64,000 bases of DNA from Lolium rigidum (Eukaryota; Streptophyta; Magnoliopsida; Poales; Poaceae), in NCBI RefSeq assembly GCF_022539505.1, contig NC_061508.1:31056256-31120255 (forward strand), written 5' to 3'. Positions 23,525 to 35,380 of the stretch are shown in pieces (within the stretch, counting starts at the first letter, position 1; each line of letters opens with the position of its first letter). Both the position numbers and the translations under genes were made by a program. Under the pieces are notes generated by a model that saw only the letters and a list, made by a program, of their open reading frames with translations, was not told where the DNA came from and ran no database searches.

Positions 23525-26008
23525 ATGGGTAAAACTCGCGATCCTAAAGTCGCCATATTACCATCCACTACAAGAAAAGGTACAACTCTGAGTACCTCTG
23601 CTGCTCTTGATTCACCATCTGTGATTGACAAACTTGTTTCACCACCACATGCTTCACATGCTGGTACTTCTGCTGAATCTGAAAACTCTCATAATATTGA
23701 TAATATTTCTGCTGTGCTTGATGATAGTGGTTCATTGGGATCCTTTCTAGATGCTACAATTGCTAGGTCCAGACAAATTGAAAATGCTGAAACTCCTGAT
23801 GCTACTACACCTGTTAGTTCACCTGAACTTGATTATTATAGTGATGATCCTGATGAAGATTATGTGGAGCTTAATGATGATCTTATTAATAGATGCAATG
23901 CTACTGCTGGTGCAAGTAAAATTAAAAAGTTTCTCACACAATATACTGTTAGACATAAGTTATCTCCTGATCCTAAATTTGCCACATCTCCTATATGCAT
24001 TAAGGATAAAGATTATGATTTTTCTCTTGATCTATCTCATATAGCTATTGTAGAGAAAGCACCCTTTTGTGGTACTGAAAAAGAAAGTGCTGTAGAACAC
24101 ATGATTGAACTTTCTTCTATGAGTAGCTTGTTTTCCGATGATATCAAGATGCGTACTTATTTTGTCGCTAAAATTTTTCCTTTCTCATTAAAGGATGATG
24201 CTAAAACTTGGTATAATAATTTGCCTCCTGGTTCTATTAAAAATCCAACTGATTTGCGTGATGTTTTCTTTCGAAAATACTTTCCTGCTAGTGCTCAACA
24301 TATTGCTTTACGAGAGAATTTATAGATTTGACCAGGGAGATGAAGAGAAATTGCTCGAGGCTTGGGCAAGATTTTGTTCTCTTATCAGAGCTCGACCGGG
24401 ACATGATTTAGAAAAGAATGATCTACTTGATATATTTTATAGTGGACTAACCATTGAGTCTAGGGCATACCTGGATAGTTGTGCTGGTTGTGTTTTCAGG
24501 AAAAGAACTCCGGACGAAGTCGAAGAATTATTGGCTAAAATAGGCCGGAATCATGATGATTGGACTACGCCTGAACCAATTCCAACGCCAATATTGAAGA
24601 AGAGGGGTTTAATTAAATTGAATGATGAAGATATGAGGGAAGCCAAGAAGTCTCTCAAGGAGAAAGGTATTAAATCTGAAGATGTGAAGAATCTACCTCC
24701 CATAGAAGATATATGTGAGATAATTCCCCCTTCATCCATGATTGAGGTAAACTCCCTTCAGCGCTTTACTTGGGAAGATATTCCGTATTCAAAACCTCCT
24801 GCGCAATGCTTAGATGAGTTTGATAATTATATTGTTAAGCAAGAAAATTTTAATATGAGAGTAGAGAATCATCTAATGGAAAATTCTCAAGCTATTAGCA
24901 ATTTGCATGATATTGTGGAGAGAACCTCCAATGATGTTAAGATGCTTGTTAAACATCTTCAAATGGTTCAAACTCAAATTGATCAACTCACTAAAGTGCA
25001 AAATGACTTATTACAAAATAATTCTAAAGAGAAACATACTTATGAAGTAACAACTAGAGGTGGTGTCTCTACCCAGGATCCTCTATATCCTGAAGGGCAT
25101 CCCAAAAGAATTGAACAAGATTCTCAACGCATTGAATCTAGTGCTCGTTCTAAGAAAAAGAAGAAGAAACATAAAAATGTTGTAGAATTCTCTGAACCTG
25201 TTAATGATCCTAATAGTATTTCTATTTCCGATGCTGAAACTGAAAGTGGTAATGAACATGATAATAATAATGGTAATGATAAGAATGATGTTTCGATAAA
25301 GAAGAAGTTGAAGATGAACCTGAAAAGCAAGATAAAAATAAAAAGTATACTAAAGAAGATTTTATTGCTAAGAAACATGGTAATGAAAGGGAACCTTGGG
25401 TGCAAAAGCAAATGCCTTTTCCTGCTAAGAAACTAAGGAAGAAGAACACCATAATAAATTTTGTGATTGGATGAAACCTTTATTCTTGCAAATCCCTTTG
25501 ACTGATGCTATTAAATTGCCTCCTTATTCAAAGTATATGAAAGATATTGTTACTAACAAAAGGAAAATCCCCAATGAGGAAATTTCCACTATGCTTGCTA
25601 ATTACTCTTTCAATGGCAAAGTTCCAAAGAAATTGGGCGACCCAGGTATACCTACTGTTCCTTGTTCTATTAAGAATAATTATGTTAAAACTACTCTATG
25701 TGACTTGGGAGCCGGCGTTAGTGTTATGCCTTTATCTCTTTATAAGAGACTTTACTTAGATAAGTTGATACCTACTGATATATCTTTGCAAATGGCTGAT
25801 AAATCTACTACTATTCATGTTGGTATATGTGAGGATGTTCCTGTTCAAGTTACTAATAACTGCTTGATATTAACTGATTTTGTTGTGTTGGCAATGCCTG
25901 AAGATGATAATATGTCTATTATTCTTGGGAGACCTTTTCTTAACACCGCAGGGGCTGTTATTGATTGCAATAAAGGAAAGGTTACTTTCAATGTTGATGA
26001 TAGGGAGC
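23525..26008 (+). pseudogene. gag and protease of element D
   Basis: ATG 23525 opens an acidic gag N-terminus. The capsid block (FPFSLKDDAKTWYNNLPPGS, then a FFRKYFP-like end) lies near 24175-24290. The frame changes near 24310 and continues through a capsid C-terminal part, a coiled-coil-like stretch and a Lys-rich region (KKKKKKHK) to about 25290, where a CG (25294-25295) replaces the CTG seen in copy E. The protease frame starts at 25471. It shows C-DLGAGVSVMP (catalytic Asp codon 25702) and IILGRPFL, and is cut at 26008 by element E. DLGA replaces the usual DTGA or DSGA. Confidence 0.78.
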
Positions 26009-27404
26009 TGATGACCCACAAGTATAGGGGATCGCAACAGTCTTCGAGGGAAGTATTACCCAATTTATTGATTCGACACAAGGGGAGACAAAGAATACTT
26101 GAAAGCCTTAACAGCAGAGTTGTCAATTCAGCTGCACCTGGAAACAGACTTGCTCGCAAGAGTTTATCAGTAGTAACAGTTTTATAGTAGTAGCGATATT
26201 GAAATAACGACGAGCAGAGTAACAAAGACAGCAGTAGTAATTATAGTAAACAGCAGGATTAAAATACCGTAGGCACGGGAACGGATGACGGGCGTTGCAT
26301 GGATGAGAGAAACTCATGTAACAATCATAGCAGGGCATTTGCGAGATAATAATAAAACGGTATCCAAGTACTAATCAATCAATAGGCATGTGTTCCAATT
26401 ATAGTCGTACGTGCTCGCAATGAGAAACTTGCACAACATCTTTTGTCCTACCAGCCGGTGGCAGCCGGGCCTCAAGGGAAACTATCTGGATATTAAGGTA
26501 CTCCTTTTAATAGAGTACCGGAGCAAAGCATTAACACTCCGTGAACACATGTGATCCTCACATCACTACCATCCCCTCCGGTTGTCCCGATTTCGTCACT
26601 TCGGGGCCATTGGTTCCGGACAGCGACATGTGTATACAACTTGCGGGTAAGATCATAAACAACGAATATCTTCATGAATCAATAACATGTTCAGATCTGA
26701 GATCATGGCACTCGGGCCCTAGTGACAAGCATTAAGCATAACAAGTTGCAACAATATCATAAAAGTACCATCTACGGACACTAGGCACTATGCCCTAACA
26801 ATCTTATGCTATTACATGACCAATCTCATCCAATCCCTACCATCCCCTTCGGCCTACAGCGGGGGAATTACTCACACATGGATGGGGGAAACATTGCTGG
26901 TTGATGGAGAGGCGTTGGCGGTGATGGCGGTGATGATCTCCTCCAATTCCCCGTCCCGGCGGAGTGCCGGAACGGAGACTTCGGCTCCCGCGACGGAGTT
27001 TCGCGATGTGGCGGCGTTCGGAGGGTTTACGGCGACTTCGACTTCTCCCCGTGCGTTTTTAGGTCGAGGCGAATAAGTAGTCCGAAGGGGGCGTCGGAGG
27101 CCAGCCGAGGGGGCCACACCACATGGCCGCGCGGGCCCCCCCTGGGCCGCGCCGCCATGTGGTGTGGGGCCCTCGGGCCTCCACTTCAATTGTCCTTCGG
27201 CTCCGTCATTATTCTGGGAAAATAGGCCCTTTCGTCAAAATCCCGAGGTTTTTCCCGAAAGTTGGATTTCTGCACAAAAACGAGACACCGAACGGTTCTG
27301 CTGAAAACAGCGTTAGTCCGTGTTAGTTGCATCCAAAATACACAAATTAGAGGCAAAACAATAGCAAAAGTGTTCGGGAAAGTAGATACGTTTTGGACGT
27401 ATCA
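26009..27404 (-). repeat. 3' LTR of element E
   Basis: 1,396 bp, inverse of D's LTRs. On the - strand it starts TGATACGTCCAAAACGTATC and ends GGGTCATCA. With D's 5' LTR it makes a 1.4-kb inverted repeat separated by 2.6 kb. Confidence 0.92.
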
Positions 27405-29755
27405 ACTCCCCCAAGCTTAGCTTATTGCTTGTCCTCAAGCAATTCGGTTAACAAGCGAGCGATAAAAGAACTTTCACGAACACATTTGCTCATATGATGT
27501 ATATATTCTCATGATATGGCTAATACTTAAGCGAGTTCATAATAAGATACATGCAAATAAGATCATCTAACAGACTATGTCAATCATGAAGAGGTACCAA
27601 CAATTAATAATAAGCATCATGAATCATGTATATAAGCAGGATTGCAATGTTCATAAGAGAGTATGATAAAGTGGTATCTCGCTTGCTCGTATTTGATTGG
27701 CAAAACATAAATGCCCGGGCACCTCTGGAGTTCATAGAAAGACTAGAAGTAGTGATTGTCAAAGATAAAAGCATCAAAATTATACCACAATCAATCATAT
27801 TTTGAGACAAGCATATTATACTAAGAATGACAGTTGTGCTCTCAAGAAAGTGCTCAAAGAAATAATGGAGACACAACATAAAAGTAAAAGATTGACCCTT
27901 CGCAGAGGGAAGCAGGGATTAACATGCGCTAGAGCTTTTCATTTGTAAAGTAGGAGTAAAATCATTTTGAGAGGTGTTTGTTGTTGTCAACGAATGGTAA
28001 TGGGTACACCAACTACCTCGCCAACCGGACTTTCAAGAGCGGCTCCCATGAATTATTTGCATTTTTATGTGGCACTCCTTCCAACCTTTCTTACACAAAC
28101 CATGGCTAACCGAATCCTCGGGTGCCTGCCAACAATCACATACCATGAAGGAGTGCCTTTTTATTTTAGTTTTATTATGATGATGACACTCCCCCCAACC
28201 TTTGCTTACACAAGCCATGGCTAACCGAATCCTTCGGGTGCCGTCCAACAATCACAAACCATGGAGGAGTGTCTATTTAAGTTAATTAATTCGGGACTGG
28301 GAATCCCATTGCCGGCTCTTTTTGCAAAATTATTGGATAAGCGGATGTGCCACTATTCCATATGAGAGTCCGTCAAAAGTAAATGACAAGGTTGAAAGCT
28401 AAACACCACATACTTCCTCATGAGCTATGAAACATTAACACAAATTAAGAAGCATTTTGAAGATTTTAAAGGTAGCGCATGAGAATTTACTTGGAATGGT
28501 TTGAAATGCCATGCATAGGTATTTATGGTGGACACTCTGGAATAACTTGGGTTTCATGTGTTTGGAGGTACGAGCAACGTTCCCGCTCAGTACAAGTGAA
28601 GGCTAGCAAAAAGACTAGGGAGCGACAAATCAAGAGAGCGATAGCATCGTCATAATCATGCTTGCGGCAAAATAAATTAACTGAGGCATAAAAGTGATAC
28701 AAGAACTCTGAAGCAATGTAAATCATTGAGGCTTAATTGATTCTTGTTCAGTCATATGCATGCGTGAGCATGTGCCAAGTCGATATAAATGAATTATTCA
28801 GAGGAGGATACCACAATGCCATACTTACTCATGAATAAAACAATGCAAGCAAACATCCATGACATGCTACTCATATTAATAAATTGGAGCTAAACATGAG
28901 AGATCATGAACTACAAGACTTTCTTAAATAACATATACCTCACATGAACCAACTAAGCATGCTCACATGGATGAGTATATGTACAAAAATGAAAACAAAT
29001 AGAGTTCATACCAGCCTCTCACCACAATCAGATTGTCGTAGATCGTCATTATTGCCCTTTTCACTTGTGTAGCTTGGATAATATGAAATGAAAACCACGC
29101 TCCAGCCACCGAAGACCATTGAACTCAAGATGAGCTTTACAAAACCAAAGAAGAACAGCAAATATTTTTGGTGTTTTCGAATTTGAGAGCAAGAACAAAA
29201 GGAAACAAGCAAACAAAGCAAAATCTTTTTGGGTTTTCTTATGGCAAACTAGCAATAGCAAATAAAGCGAAGCAAATGCAAGAAACCAAGATTAACAAAT
29301 GATGAAGAGAAACAACAGAAATATTTTTGGTCTTTTTGTGTTTTGGGAAAGAAACAAAGTGGAAACAAGAAATAGCAAACTAAAAGAAACACAGAAAAAC
29401 GAGATGGCAGAAATCTGCCAAAACCTGACAGCAGTACAGAAATCGATTTTTACAAAAATCTTACGTTGCTCAGTTCGAAAAGTGTTCAACTAATGAAAGT
29501 TAGATAACAACCTGGGGAACATGCACAAAAATTTGCAACTCAAAATACTGTTCTGGCTGGGCGCACGAATTTTTACGGTAACAGCCTAGAATCTGTTTTC
29601 AGGCAGCACTTCCCCAAATATCATCTTCTTCTCATTAGAAAACCACTCAAAGAGACTAAAAAAGTATATACAAGTATCCAGAAATCATAATATGCAAAGA
29701 ATGAGTGATGCCGGTATACCTCCCCCCAAGCTTAGGTTTTTGGCCTAAGTGGAGT
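27405..29755 (-). other. 3' untranslated region of element E
   Basis: About 2.3 kb without a credible gene between the 372-residue ORF and the purine tract. It contains a duplicated module (28071-28157 and 28185-28273). Each unit is bounded by inverted ends (GGCACTCCTT/AAGGAGTGCC and GACACTCC/GGAGTGTC) around a conserved core with CCATGGCTAACCGAATCC. D keeps one such unit at about 43630-43710. Confidence 0.6.
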
Positions 29756-30874
29756 TCAATCCCATCGATCCCATGAAGTAGCGCCTCCGTAGTATGACGA
29801 AGATGGATCGTATTCCGGGTAGGTGCTAGAAGATGCACCGGGATGTGTGACGGTGTAATCATAGGAAGGCTCGACATCCTCGGAGTCATGCTGCTGGTGG
29901 AAATCTTGTATCTTCATATGTTCATCCACCTCCTCCTTAGTGCACGACCATGATTGCCTGTCAATACCGAGCAAACCTGGTTGGGGAAGAGGAATTTCTT
30001 TCTCATCCCCGTCAGAAAACAACATTCTATAGACCATATTATCTAAAGTAGAATCAGTAGTCACAAAATGATGACTCTTCATAGCAGCAATATCAAGTCT
30101 CCTAGGGGCCAATGGCACATCATTAGGATCAATAGGAAGATTTAGATATGTTAAAACACGCAGTGCAATAGTTCCTCCAAAAATAGGTCCCCTGGTAGTC
30201 AGGCGGCGAGCAATAAGAGCACCAAGGTGATAGGATGTTTGACCAGTAAGTGCAATATTCAGGAAAGCAAGATGGTAGCTAGAGATATTACTAGTGTTCT
30301 CCCTACCAAGAATGCTAGTAGCAATGTAGTATGCAAAATACTTAATGGCGGGGAGTTGAATGTTCCTTATCTTGCCCCGCTGAATGGTGCGACAATCATC
30401 ATCGGTAATCCCTCGATAGAGCTCCAACAAGTCCCGAGGGTTGTCATCAATCCTACTTGCTGTACCTGCAGGGACAATATCCAACGCAAGACAAAAATCC
30501 TTCAATTGCATAGTAACAGGATTACCATAGATCCTGAATGCAACCGTTGGCTCATATTGTTTGTTGTTGAACTGGAAGCTCTCGACGAAATTTTTTGTGA
30601 GCATATAGTATTGCTCCCTTTCATCTCCCATATAGGTAGTTAACCCTGCCCTGTTGACAAGGGTTAAGAAATCCTCCAATATCCCTGCATTCCTTAGAAA
30701 ATCATAGCATGGGAAAGTCGAAGCATTAGGAGGCCCGTTGTCCTCTTCGGGCGCGAAGCTAGGCGCGATGATGTCCTCGTTGTACGACCGCCTAATTTGG
30801 GTGGCGGCCCTGGAAGGCCTCCCGGTGCTGGTTGTTCCCTTCTTGAACAATTCTCCAAACTTGAACTTCTTCAT
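29756..30874 (-). CDS. 372-residue extra ORF of the D/E retrotransposon family
   Basis: Intact ORF from ATG 30874 to the stop at 29756. The N-terminus is basic (MKKFKFGELFKK). The middle has a block (FRIYGNPVTMQLKDFCLALDI) that resembles the ORF-1 type proteins of Athila elements and plant-mobile-domain relatives. The C-terminal tail is rich in Ser, Tyr and Asp. No catalytic motif, zinc finger or membrane segment is seen. It occupies the position downstream of pol where Athila elements carry extra ORFs, but here no pol lies upstream. Function unknown. It is the longest undamaged retrotransposon ORF in the window. Confidence 0.7.
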   Translation of the reverse strand: MKKFKFGELFKKGTTSTGRPSRAATQIRRSYNEDIIAPSFAPEEDNGPPNASTFPCYDFLRNAGILEDFLTLVNRAGLTTYMGDEREQYYMLTKNFVESFQFNNKQYEPTVAFRIYGNPVTMQLKDFCLALDIVPAGTASRIDDNPRDLLELYRGITDDDCRTIQRGKIRNIQLPAIKYFAYYIATSILGRENTSNISSYHLAFLNIALTGQTSYHLGALIARRLTTRGPIFGGTIALRVLTYLNLPIDPNDVPLAPRRLDIAAMKSHHFVTTDSTLDNMVYRMLFSDGDEKEIPLPQPGLLGIDRQSWSCTKEEVDEHMKIQDFHQQHDSEDVEPSYDYTVTHPGASSSTYPEYDPSSSYYGGATSWDRWD

Positions 30875-31656
30875 TTTCTGAAATTTTCAACAAACAATAT
30901 AAAACTTGATTTGGTGACATATAATTGAGGGAAACTACCATAGGAACTTGCTAGAGTACTAATCATGCATCAAAACTAATTTCTACCACTTAGAACAAGC
31001 ATGCAAGCTCACTAAACATGTTACCTACAGCAGCAAAATATTCAAGATATACTCAACCAAACAAAATTCTACTTGGATGGGTGGAGGAGTCACATACCAA
31101 GGAGCAAATGTGCCAAATTTCAACAGGAAATCTGAGCTGAGCAAAGAGATAGAGAAATCTGGAGTTCTTGAGCAAAAACGCGAGTGAGAGGAAATTGGTT
31201 CGAGTTTTTTCGGGAGAGAGAAGGTGTTGGGAGAAAGAGATGACAAAGTGGGGCAAGGAGGGGCCCACACCACATGGTGGCGCGGCCACCTCCTTGGCCG
31301 CGCCGGCCTGTGGTTTGGCGCCCTCCGGTGCCCCACAGGTCATCCTCCGGTGCTCCCAGTGCCTCGTCGAAAAATAGGACCAACGGTATAATTTTCGCGA
31401 ATTTTTGAAAACTTTGAAAAATGCACATTTTCTGGGTATTAAGTTTATTATTACTGACCAGGAAATTTTTTGAAATCTCAAATCAACTAAGAAACTTTGC
31501 AAATTAAAAATGCTACAGCAACTAAAGCAAGTGGAGAAAGAAAGAGATGTTGTTTACCTCCTCTATGCATATAAAAGGTATTTGTTAACAAGGTTGATCA
31601 AGTCTTGCCACCAAATAAATTTTATATAGCATATGAAGAAATAAACCTCAAATCAA
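30875..31656 (-). other. Spacer between protease and the extra ORF in E
   Basis: About 0.8 kb. Contains a GC-rich block (31255-31345) that resembles the mid-part of LTRs of related families. No RT or integrase signature is visible in any frame. Either the family lacks pol or it was replaced here. Confidence 0.5.
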
Positions 31657-32419
31657 TCATGTTACCTTGAATTGTATTGATATGGATCCAATCACAAGAG
31701 TTTGATATTCTTCTTTAGGCTCATATATGGGACAATCAATAGTTCCCACTTTGATAGTTCTCACATGAGAAATAGTATTAACTCCGCACGCTTTTTCAAT
31801 CCTCTTGGGGAAATAAACGGTGTGTTCCTTGTCATCAACATTGAAAGTAACCTTTCCTTTATTGCAATCAATAACAGCCCCTGCGGTGTTAAGAAAAGGT
31901 CTCCCAAGAATAATAGACATATTATCATCTTCAGGCATTTCCAACACAACAAAATCGAGTTAATATCAAGCGAGTTATTAGTAACTTGAACAGGAACATC
32001 CTCACATATACCAACAGGAATAGCGAGTAGATTTATCAGCCATTTGCAAAGATATATCGGTAGGTATCAACTTATCTAAGTAAAGTCTCTTATAAAGAGA
32101 AAAAGGCATAACACTAACACCGGCTCCCAAGTCACATAGAGCAGTTTTAACATAATTATTCTTAATAGAACAAGGAATAGTAGGTATACCGGGTCGCCCA
32201 ACTTCTTTGGAACTTTGCCATTGAAAGAGTAATTAGCAAGCATAGTGGAAATTTCCTCATTGGGGATTTTCCTTTTGTTAGTAACAATATCTTTCATATA
32301 CTTTGAATAAGGAGGCAATTTAATAGCATCAGTCAAAGGGATTTGCAAGAATAAAGGTTTCATCCAATCACAAAATTTATTATAGTGTTCCTCTTCCTTT
32401 GATTTTAGTTAGGCATTGG
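31657..32419 (-). pseudogene. Protease and end of gag of element E
   Basis: On the - strand, 32363-32076 carries the gag/protease linker (MKPLFLQIPLTDAIKLPPYS) and 31947-31657 the protease C-terminus with IILGRPFLNTAGA. It continues further than D (HTVYFPKRIEKACG and beyond). The catalytic stretch between them is broken by CGAG at 31956-31959 and 31971-31974, where D has CTG on the other strand. Interrupted at 32420-32424 by element F. Confidence 0.75.
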
Positions 32420-32424
32420 CTTTT

Positions 32425-35344
32425 TGTGGCACCCCCGGGATCAGGGTTAGACAAATACCAGATCTTCGTCCGACATAAGCCTAACCTTGAGCTCGAGAGA
32501 CTACAGTGAGAGAATCGGTAACACAACAGTGACTCTACGACTCAAAAGAATATATTACAACTCTTAACAGAGTAAGATCCAAATTATTACACGCAGAGGT
32601 CACCGACCCAACATTCAACAAGCAACGGAAGCAAATTATGTTATTCTAAATAACAAGATAGCAAAGGGCTTAAGAAGCCATAACATAAAGCGACGTCCCA
32701 GCCCATAAGTCGCAGGCTGCTGCCTGGGAACTCCAAACTAACCATCGATGTTAACGTAGAAACCACCTTCGGCTGTAGCAACTCCATCTGAAACAAAAGC
32801 ATGCAAAGCTGAGTACAGGGACTCAGCAAGACTTAGTACAACCTTTTAGCAACGCGGGTATGCGGGCTTTCTGGTAGATCTTCTTTTGCATAAAGCCAGT
32901 TTTCCTTTGTAAGATAAGAGAGAAGAGAAGCTCGACTACTCAGAACCTTTGAAAGGGGATAAGAGAGCGACATCTCTATCTCTACTGATCATCATCTTGT
33001 ATCCACCAATCTTCATCATCTCGAAACACTATCCTCGGATCACCCCCTCAACACCCGAAGAAGGTGTCCGTAAGCACACATTGGTTGCCAAGTTTTACGA
33101 TTAGGTTCATGTTCTCTATGATCTCCACGTCCGTTCCCAAGTCGTCCGTAACCGTGGACACGGCTTTTCGAAAAGATTCATAACCCTGCAGGGGTGCACA
33201 ACTTTACCCACACGCGCCAACCGACTCTTAATGCCAATATATATTAGCTCTCTTCCTTGGAGAGCCGGCAGAGGGTGGTCGACCACGACCTTTACCTTGC
33301 TGTCGCCGAGACCATGAGTCACGCGCTAAGGATTATTCCGCCGTAACGGGTCAAGTCCTGAAGTCGGTCCTTAACGATGTGAGCCGAGGTGGGTTTCCCC
33401 AGAGGCCGCAACGCCCAGCCACCACGACCACGCTTACTTGCCTGTTATGTACCTTTAACCCCCAAGCAAAATGCAATGCATATGACCAGGTAACGCGCAA
33501 ACTATGTGACTCATGGAATCTACTAGGCAAGTTAGTGAGTCGAGAGGGTACCATAATAGGGCCTCGTGTGGTTGTACGCTCGGTCTTGGTTCAAGAGGCG
33601 AGAACTCGGTTCCTAGGGTCGGCAGAAACGAAACAACCCACCACATCCCAATGTGGCCTCTCGTCTGAGCCTTTAATCATGTTTAACATCATCATCTCTA
33701 TACTTATCACGTCAACCTGTCATGCTAGATTCATATCATTGTACGGCTCCGGTCCGAAGACCGGAGTAGTAGCGTAACAAACTAAGCATGGCTAAGCATA
33801 AGAGATAAAGGCTCTCGCGACGCACACATGCCAAACCTAGTTATGCTAGGAGCAAGTGGATCGGGGTATCGAGGCTACAAAGGTCGGACATGCAATAGAT
33901 AGGGTAACTCTATCTACCGATAAAAGACAGATTGAATCGTATGCGATATGTAGGAACCACGAGATAAAAAGCATTTCGAAATCATAGATGAACCAGGTTA
34001 GGGCTTGCCTTGTCCCTCGGCGGATGAGTACTTGTTCTTCGGTGGCGTTGACGTCGGACTCGGCCCAGATCCTATTCGCGAAGAACCAAACACCGGAAAG
34101 GGAAACAAACATTCACGACATGGCATAATGCAATGCGCATACAATATGGATGATATGTCAGGTTAAAGGAATTCGGTAAACCTAGGTGCATCGATGGAAA
34201 TTAAAGGGGTTCGGCTTCGGACACCGCCATATGAGAGGGGTGTATTAGGGTTTTCTACTAAGGCTCATATTTAATTGGTTCAAAGATGTATGAAACATGG
34301 ATAAACATTTAGGATTTGTTTTTCTGATCATTTTGATATATAATACATCATTTTCTGAATTATTAAATAAAACAGAAAATAAAAAGGGGTGGGCTGACGT
34401 CATCATGACGTCAGCACGACGTCATCCATGGCTTGGAGCTCCCAGACGAGCTCGGCCACGATACTCTGGCGCGCGGGAGGGCGCGCGAGCATGCGCGTTG
34501 GACGCGCACGTCCACGGGAAACCACCCGGGGCGGAGCCGCCGGCCAATGGTCACCGGAGGCCCTCCTCCGGCGAGCCCGAGCGGCGAGCGGCCGGGTCGA
34601 CGGCGCGCGCGTGCCGAGAAGGGGAGAGGGAGCAGCGACTAGCTCCCGAGGAGCAGGAGCTCACCGGCAGCGCGAGGAAGGTGGCGGCGAGGCGAATGGA
34701 GGCCGGACGGCGGAGGAATCGGCGACGGACGGTGGTGGCCGGCGTCGGGGACGAAGCCCGATTGGCGCCGTAGAGGGCTCCCCGGCGGCCGGCGCTTGGT
34801 GGAGGCGAATCGGAAGTCGCGGCGGAGCTCCCGGTGTCGACGGCTTGGCGCGGGGAGGTCGGCAACGACGGCGAGAGGGAGATGGCCGGAGCTAGGGTTT
34901 CGGCCCCTGTCTTGCAGAGACCGAGAGGGAAAGAAGAGGAGGCGAAATGGGGGTTCTCTTGCGGCGGCGGCGAGGATTTAAAGGCCGCCGGGGGCGGCGG
35001 GGCTTGGCGCAGCTATCGTGGCCGCCGGCGCCATCGACGGCCGCGCGGGCGCCACCGAGGTGCTTCCAGTAGACGAAGAAGAAAGGAAAAATTATGAAAA
35101 CCCCCCTGCGTTTTGGGGATTTCCCTGAAAATTTTAAAACAGGGGAGAAGTAGGGAATTTCTAGGGTGTTTTCACCCAAAATTTGATGGAATTTTTGCAT
35201 AAAATTTTGTTAGAGCAAAATACAACATTTGGAACAATGTTTCAAAGCATTTGAGTGCAAGATTTCTCAAATTTTAAATGCAAATGCATGCATGCTTATG
35301 AACAAACATCAACATTATTTGATTAGCAAAGTGGTGCTGTTACA
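32425..35344 (-). repeat. 3' LTR of element F
   Basis: 2,920 bp. AT-rich at its - strand start and very GC-rich around 34430-35070, with the 23-bp palindrome at 34393-34415 made of two TGACGTCA sites. A TATA-like TTTAAATCC on the - strand lies near 34970-34980. Apparent ORFs in the GC-rich part are compositional. Confidence 0.93.
34393..34415. promoter_or_regulatory. Palindrome with two TGACGTCA sites in F LTR
   Basis: A perfect 23-bp palindrome (11-bp arms around one C), followed by a third, imperfect site CGACGTCA at 34417-34424. TGACGTCA is a strong binding core for plant bZIP factors. The same palindrome is at 37346-37368 in the other LTR. Regulatory use is inferred. Confidence 0.6.
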
Positions 35345-35380
35345 ACTCTACCCCCCTTACAAGAATCTCGTACCAAAACC
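35345..35380 (-). other. 36-bp interior of element F (PPT-like)
   Basis: On the - strand it ends with AAGGGGGGTAGAGT, a clear polypurine tract next to the 3' LTR. The first half, with GGTACGAGATTC, may contain the primer site or may be the 3' end of a former coding region. No tRNA match was recognised. Confidence 0.7.

Noticed and set aside
34297..35097. Several overlapping Arg/Ala/Gly-rich ORFs (also at 37250-38053)
   Set aside because: They lie in the GC-rich part of F's LTRs, overlap on both strands and have no domain. They reflect composition, not genes.
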